In this document: positions 60,060 to 64,000 of the stretch, piece by piece
Numbering within the stretch: the first letter of the stretch is position 1
Layout of the letters: each line of letters begins with the position of its first letter
Assembly (NCBI GenBank): GCA_037976565.1
Contig: CP137682.1
Location: 18,258,751-18,322,750, forward strand
Direction: 5' to 3'
DNA length: 64,000 nt
DNA from: Mesocentrotus franciscanus
Taxonomy: Eukaryota > Echinodermata > Echinoidea > Camarodonta > Strongylocentrotidae
Program-made: the position numbers and the translations under genes
Notes under the pieces: generated by a model
What the model was told of the DNA's origin: nothing
What the model saw: the letters and a program-made list of their open reading frames with translations, nothing else
Databases searched by the model: none

Positions 60060-60835
60060 CTTAAAGCCTCGGTCACAAACTATTACGAACTGCTACGAAC
60101 GCCGTACGAACGATTTTCAGACCATTTCGTGAGATCTTCTTAAGAAGGCCGTACGAAACCAGCGTTCGTAGACCGTTCGTAGACCGTTCGTAGACCGTTC
60201 GTAAGTTCGCAGACTGGTCGATGGTCTTGTCCAAGATTTTTTTCATCTTCGTACGAAACCCTCTCTTCGTAAGGCTGCCGTACTAACATCGTAAGAACCA
60301 CGCAAGTACATTTCGTTGGGTCGAGAGACAATTCTAGAAGCCTCAAATTCTTACGATGATCGTAAGAACGCCTTAACTTGTTCATAGAGGGCTCCTACAA
60401 GAACGCCTTACGAACGGAGATTCGTATGGGCTTCGTACGAACGACTCCTGGCGTTCGTAAGGCGTTCGTAATAGGTGCTTGTAATGTGTACGTACACAAT
60501 TTATGCAATAATTTATTCAGCGCTTTTTTTGCAACCCGACAAAATATACAAACAAATCGTAAGATCTTCTTACGAATGACTTGAGAATGCCGTCAGTTAC
60601 ACGTGCGACCATCTTGCGAGAGCAAAAACTCGTAAGATGGCCGTTAGTCTGTCGTAAGAAAAACTCAAGGCATTCTTACGAGAAAACTAAACGGCGTTCG
60701 TACGAACCCCGTAAGAAGGACGTATTAAAGAAACTATGCCCCATCTACGAACCTCTACAAACTCTGGAATTCGTACGAACAGGGAGATTCGTACGAACGC
60801 ATCGTTCATACGAACCTTTGTGACCGTAGCATACA
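60060..60835. mobile_element. TTCGTA-rich TIR element inside the LINE
   Basis: Short terminal inverted repeats CGGTCACAAA and TTTGTGACCG bound about 760 bp packed with TTCGTA, TACGAA and CGTACGAAC words in both orientations. The LINE frame stops at VYA and resumes at KECTNVHVDTYF beyond it. No coding capacity. The target duplication is unclear, so the superfamily is unassigned. Confidence 0.75.
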
Positions 60836-61340
60836 CTTTTTCACAAAATCTATGAATTTCCTGTAAAATCTTTTCATCATCCTTTATAATTTTTCCATTC
60901 ACGTATAAACTTTCTATTTCCTTTTTCTGCCCAACTGCTTTTCCAACTGGCCCAATTTGCGAGAAAATATTTAGCGGCGAATCAGCCGGCGAATAAGCGG
61001 ATTCATACTATTGAAATTAAATATATAAATTCCGAGTGTTCATATTTTGATATAAAGTAACACGATTTTCTATTTTTTAGTTCATAAGAAAGTCCTTTTA
61101 TAACTAACCTCGTAAAACGTATGACCAGACTCATGCAATATAATACAGGTAGCGTCCAATTTCTATATCCGATATTAAAATCAGGTCGCTAAATTATGTC
61201 TTTTTTGTAGGAGAAGTTTTCAGTTTCCTTTTCTTCCCGCTTTCCGGGTATTCTTCGATTGCAGGCTAGGGGTGATGGTGTATCAGGCGTTTCAGGCGAG
61301 ACGTCTGATTCGGTATACTCGCTATCGCTGTCGCTTTTGT

Positions 61341-61511
61341 CAATAGGGACTTTTAGATTTGCACGTCGACGTAGTGGACTGCAACGTGTGCCATTCTTTC
61401 AAGGCACTGACCCGTGCCCGGCAGTGCCTTAAAAGGACGGCACATTACCTTAAAAGGATGTCACCGTGGCAGTCCACGTTCTCGTCGTGTAAAATCTAAA
61501 AGTCCCTACTG
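61341..61511. mobile_element. 171-bp foldback element
   Basis: CAATAGGGACTTTTAGATTT faces AAATCTAAAAGTCCCTACTG. Inner arms GTAGTGGACTGC and GCAGTCCACG pair, and the centre has AAGGCACTG facing CAGTGCCTT. Non-coding hairpin MITE. Confidence 0.8.
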
Positions 61512-61599
61512 TGACTGCTCTGCGGCGTGCACTCATCCACTGCTTGGGAAAGTAGTTCGGCACTACATCACATTGACATTACCGCTTCAGCCAATTTGA

Positions 61600-63260
61600 A
61601 GTGCCCATATGTATAGTGATTACAACTTTCAAAAATTCATAACCGATAATTCATCATCATCAACTTCAGGTGGCGCTGTAAAGCGCTGCTGTGGTCTTCA
61701 CGAGAGCACGCCATGCAACTCTTTCACCTGCCATTTGTGTTGCACCTTTCATTCCTTGTCCAGACACTTTCTTGATATCATCAGTCCAATTGTCCAATAT
61801 TGGTGGACGACCTCTACCCCGTTTTCCTTCGACTGCTCCTTGCAGTATTTGCTTCTCAACACCTTCAGATCTCCTAACAATGTGCCCAAAATAGTTTAGT
61901 TTTCTTTCCATGATTCCCCTTCTGATGGTCAAGTCTGTTCCAATCTTTTCCAGGTGTTTAGAAGAAGGTCTTTCTCTTCACTTGCTTGTTTGATGCGATT
62001 CAACAAATCAATCAGCTCTTCTCTGCTGCTGCAAACGAGAGTGGTGTCGTCAGCATACCTTAGGTTCGTGATCTTTTTACCTCCAAACTTAATTCCCATT
62101 GAATCCTTCCAGAGCATTTCTCATAATGTCCTCAGAATAAATATTAAAAAGGTTAGGAGACAGTATGCAGCCTTGCCGTACTCCCCTGCCAATTCCAAGC
62201 CTCTCAGTATTACCGTTACTGGTTCTCACTGTTGCTTCTTGGTCATGATAGAGGTTTTTGATCAGTTCGATGATGTGACTTGGGAACCCCATCTTTACCA
62301 TTGTATTCCACAATTGAGAGTGGCTCACACAGTCAAATGCTTTGCTATAATCTATAAAGCACAAATAGAGGGGATGTCTGTGTTCTCTGCATTTCTCTAT
62401 TATGTTTCGAATGTTGACAATCTGTTCTCTTGTCCCTTTACCTTCACGGAACCCTGCTTGCTCATCTGAGATCTCGGCTTGCAGTTTGATTTTAATTCTT
62501 CTGCTAATCACCTTCAGAAGTATTTTGCTTGCATGACAAATCAAGCTGATCGTTCGGTGATTTGCACATTCTTTCAGATCTCCCTTCTTTGGCAATGGTA
62601 TAAAAACAGCTCTACACCAGTCCTTAGGCCACTCCCTACTATTCCAGATATTGCAACGGAGACGCCACATCAGGTCAGTACCTTCTTCACCTGTAGCCTT
62701 CCACATCTCGGAAGTCAAGTTGTCAAAGCCAGGGGACTTGCCATTCTTCAGTTGTTTCATTGCAAGCTCCACTTCTGATCTTAATGGAGGGGGCTCCATT
62801 TCATCAATTTCCTCCCACTGAGTGTCAACTTGTTCCTGTGCACCAAACAGCTTGGTACTATACTGCACCCATCTTTCCTTGATGTCTTCATTCTCCGTCA
62901 GTGTTTTGCCATTTTCATCATTAATTACATCCAGTCTTGGGGTTCTTTTCTTTGTGATTTCTTTCACAATTGCAAATGCTGCCTTGGAGTTGTTCTTGTG
63001 ACGCTCTAGGACCTCACACTTCCCCTCGATGTAATTCCTTTTGTCCTCCTTCACGCTACTTGTAACCGCCTTATTGAGTCTCGTCCATTCTCCTCTATTG
63101 TGTTTTGCTTTTGCCCTCTTCCTATCATCAGCAATGTCGAAAGTCTGATTTGAGATCCATGGTTGTTTCCGCATCCTTTTCTTTGGGATGTGATTCTTTG
63201 CTGCATTTTCAACTGTTTCTTTCATGTCTTCCAACAGCTCATTTGTCAGATTTAATTGAA
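61600..63260 (-). pseudogene. RTE-like LINE fragment
   Basis: From 63260 downward: the linker IPKKRMRKQPWI, then LKNGKSPGFDNLTSEMWKA, NHRTISLICHASKILLKVI, EQAGFREGKGTREQI, FIDYSKAFDCVSH and RGVRQGCILSP (62089-63234), YADDTT (61929-62117, after a frame change near 62100), and a C-terminal NYFGHIVRRSEGVEK with GKRGRGRPP (61666-61932) after a deletion near 61930. A short GAT repeat near 61650 may be its 3' tail. The endonuclease is missing. Assignment to the RTE group is by resemblance. Confidence 0.8.
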
Positions 63261-63339
63261 ACTCTCATCAGTTTGCTTCTCTGATCGTTCTGCTTTCTTT
63301 TAGAGTAGTTGTCTATTTGGGTTAGATTTCCCTTTAACT

Positions 63340-63505
63340 TTCACAAAGAGGGAAAGAGTGAGTGAGAGGGAGAGAGAGAAACAGAGAGGGAGAGAGTGAG
63401 TGAGAGGGAGAGAGAGAAACAGAGAGGGAGAGGGGAAGGGAAAATAGAGGGAGAGAAAGAGAGAGGTGGGGTGTGGGAGGGGAGAGAGAGAAAAAAATGA
63501 AAGAA
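63340..63505. repeat. GA-rich microsatellite with 42-bp period
   Basis: (GA)n with a longer repeated unit containing GAGTGAGTGAGAGGGAGAG. The three overlapping minus-strand ORFs here are artefacts. Confidence 0.9.
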
Positions 63506-63509
63506 AGAA

Positions 63510-64000
63510 GAAAGGGAAATGAGAAAACCAATACAATCCAAGCCAAAATTAAACGTTAAGGGGACTATGCAGTATAGACTGCATGGAGTCGGCGTACGCC
63601 CCCATATTTGAAGGCCTAGAAATTAATTAATAATATAGCCCCTTCGCTTTTAAAGTCATCTTTTGGAAGCATTTAATATAATTATAGCCTGTTTAAAAGC
63701 CGATTTCATCCAAACTTTCAATAATCTGTTTCTCTGCCTTACGTTTCCTTAAGAGAAACCCGGTAGCGGTTCCGTTTGAGAAGGACACTCACTGAAATGC
63801 TCTTTTAATAGTGCCTAGAAGCCTTCTTTCAGAATCATGGAAAGACCAACTGAATTTCCAAATTGTTTTGCGTTGGTCTTGGAATGGGAGGAGGTTTGCG
63901 GTTGCTGTACAACCAAAGGTAAAAAGGAGATTTTTTTGTCATTCTCTTTATCAGGGCAATGTGAGTTGGTATAATAATAGTCAGCCCTCTCTCCCGCCCT
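63510..64000. other. no gene recognised
   Basis: Anonymous sequence to the window end. Confidence 0.4.

Larger units (their letters stand above)
57680..60990 (-). pseudogene. L1/Tx1-like LINE, decayed and twice interrupted
   Basis: Read from 60990 downward: a pre-RT linker (VNGKIIKDDEKILQEIHRF), then NNKAPGSDGLSAEFYKVFW, NWRPISLLNTGYKI and DFKNAFDNVSH (59379-59987), then fragments of the YADD box (DDTTLFVNS near 59390), GRIIGLKMLAASQIVHTA (58779-59042), FKYW and FCTWSELRF (58289-58717) and a Cys-rich end. Between about 59390 and 59400 the segment that should carry the RQGCP box is deleted. A SINE lies at 59083-59260 and a TTCGTA-rich element at 60060-60832. Not functional. Confidence 0.85.

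Overview
This is an A+T-rich metazoan nuclear window with long introns, many microsatellites (GA/CT, ATT, TAG, CTT) and dense, nested, decayed transposons. No operons, CRISPR arrays or other prokaryotic features are visible. The gene content and repeat style fit a marine invertebrate deuterostome, for instance an echinoderm; that placement is inference only.

Two host genes can be supported. (1) A HES-family (hairy/enhancer-of-split) transcriptional repressor lies on the minus strand. Its visible exons are 25827-25922 (basic region and helix 1), 20203-20290 (helix 2) and 18065-19746 (Orange domain, very long Ser/Thr/Pro-rich tail, terminal WRPW). The first coding exon was not found. (2) A multi-pass membrane protein of the glycerophosphocholine acyltransferase (GPC1/DUF2838) family lies on the plus strand. 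Its six exons run from 42190 to 50581, the phases agree at every junction, and the model gives 363 aa. The two genes are about 16 kb apart with no sign that they act together.

The rest is repeats. 1-14 kb: microsatellites, two TTAA-flanked MITEs and anonymous sequence. 14.1-17.3 kb: a CR1-like LINE inserted into a tRNA-derived SINE. 18-26 kb: the HES gene, whose 5.5-kb intron carries a large inverted repeat and a hAT-like element with an internal satellite. 26-36 kb: tRNA-derived SINEs and microsatellites. 37-39 kb: a decayed L1/Tx1-like LINE interrupted by a TTAA MITE. 40.2-40.8 kb: a 300-bp-arm inverted repeat. 42-52 kb: the GPC1-family gene with several MITEs and three tandem arrays in or just after it. 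52-55 kb: more TTAA-target and hAT-like elements. 57.7-61 kb: a second L1/Tx1-like LINE interrupted by a SINE and by a TTCGTA-rich TIR element. 61.3-63.2 kb: a foldback element and an RTE-like LINE.

I see no convincing new multigene system. The most unusual signals are a minisatellite grown from the coding end of the GPC1-family gene, MITE subfamilies whose two ends change together, several insertion sites readable base by base, and an unusually long HES C-terminus.
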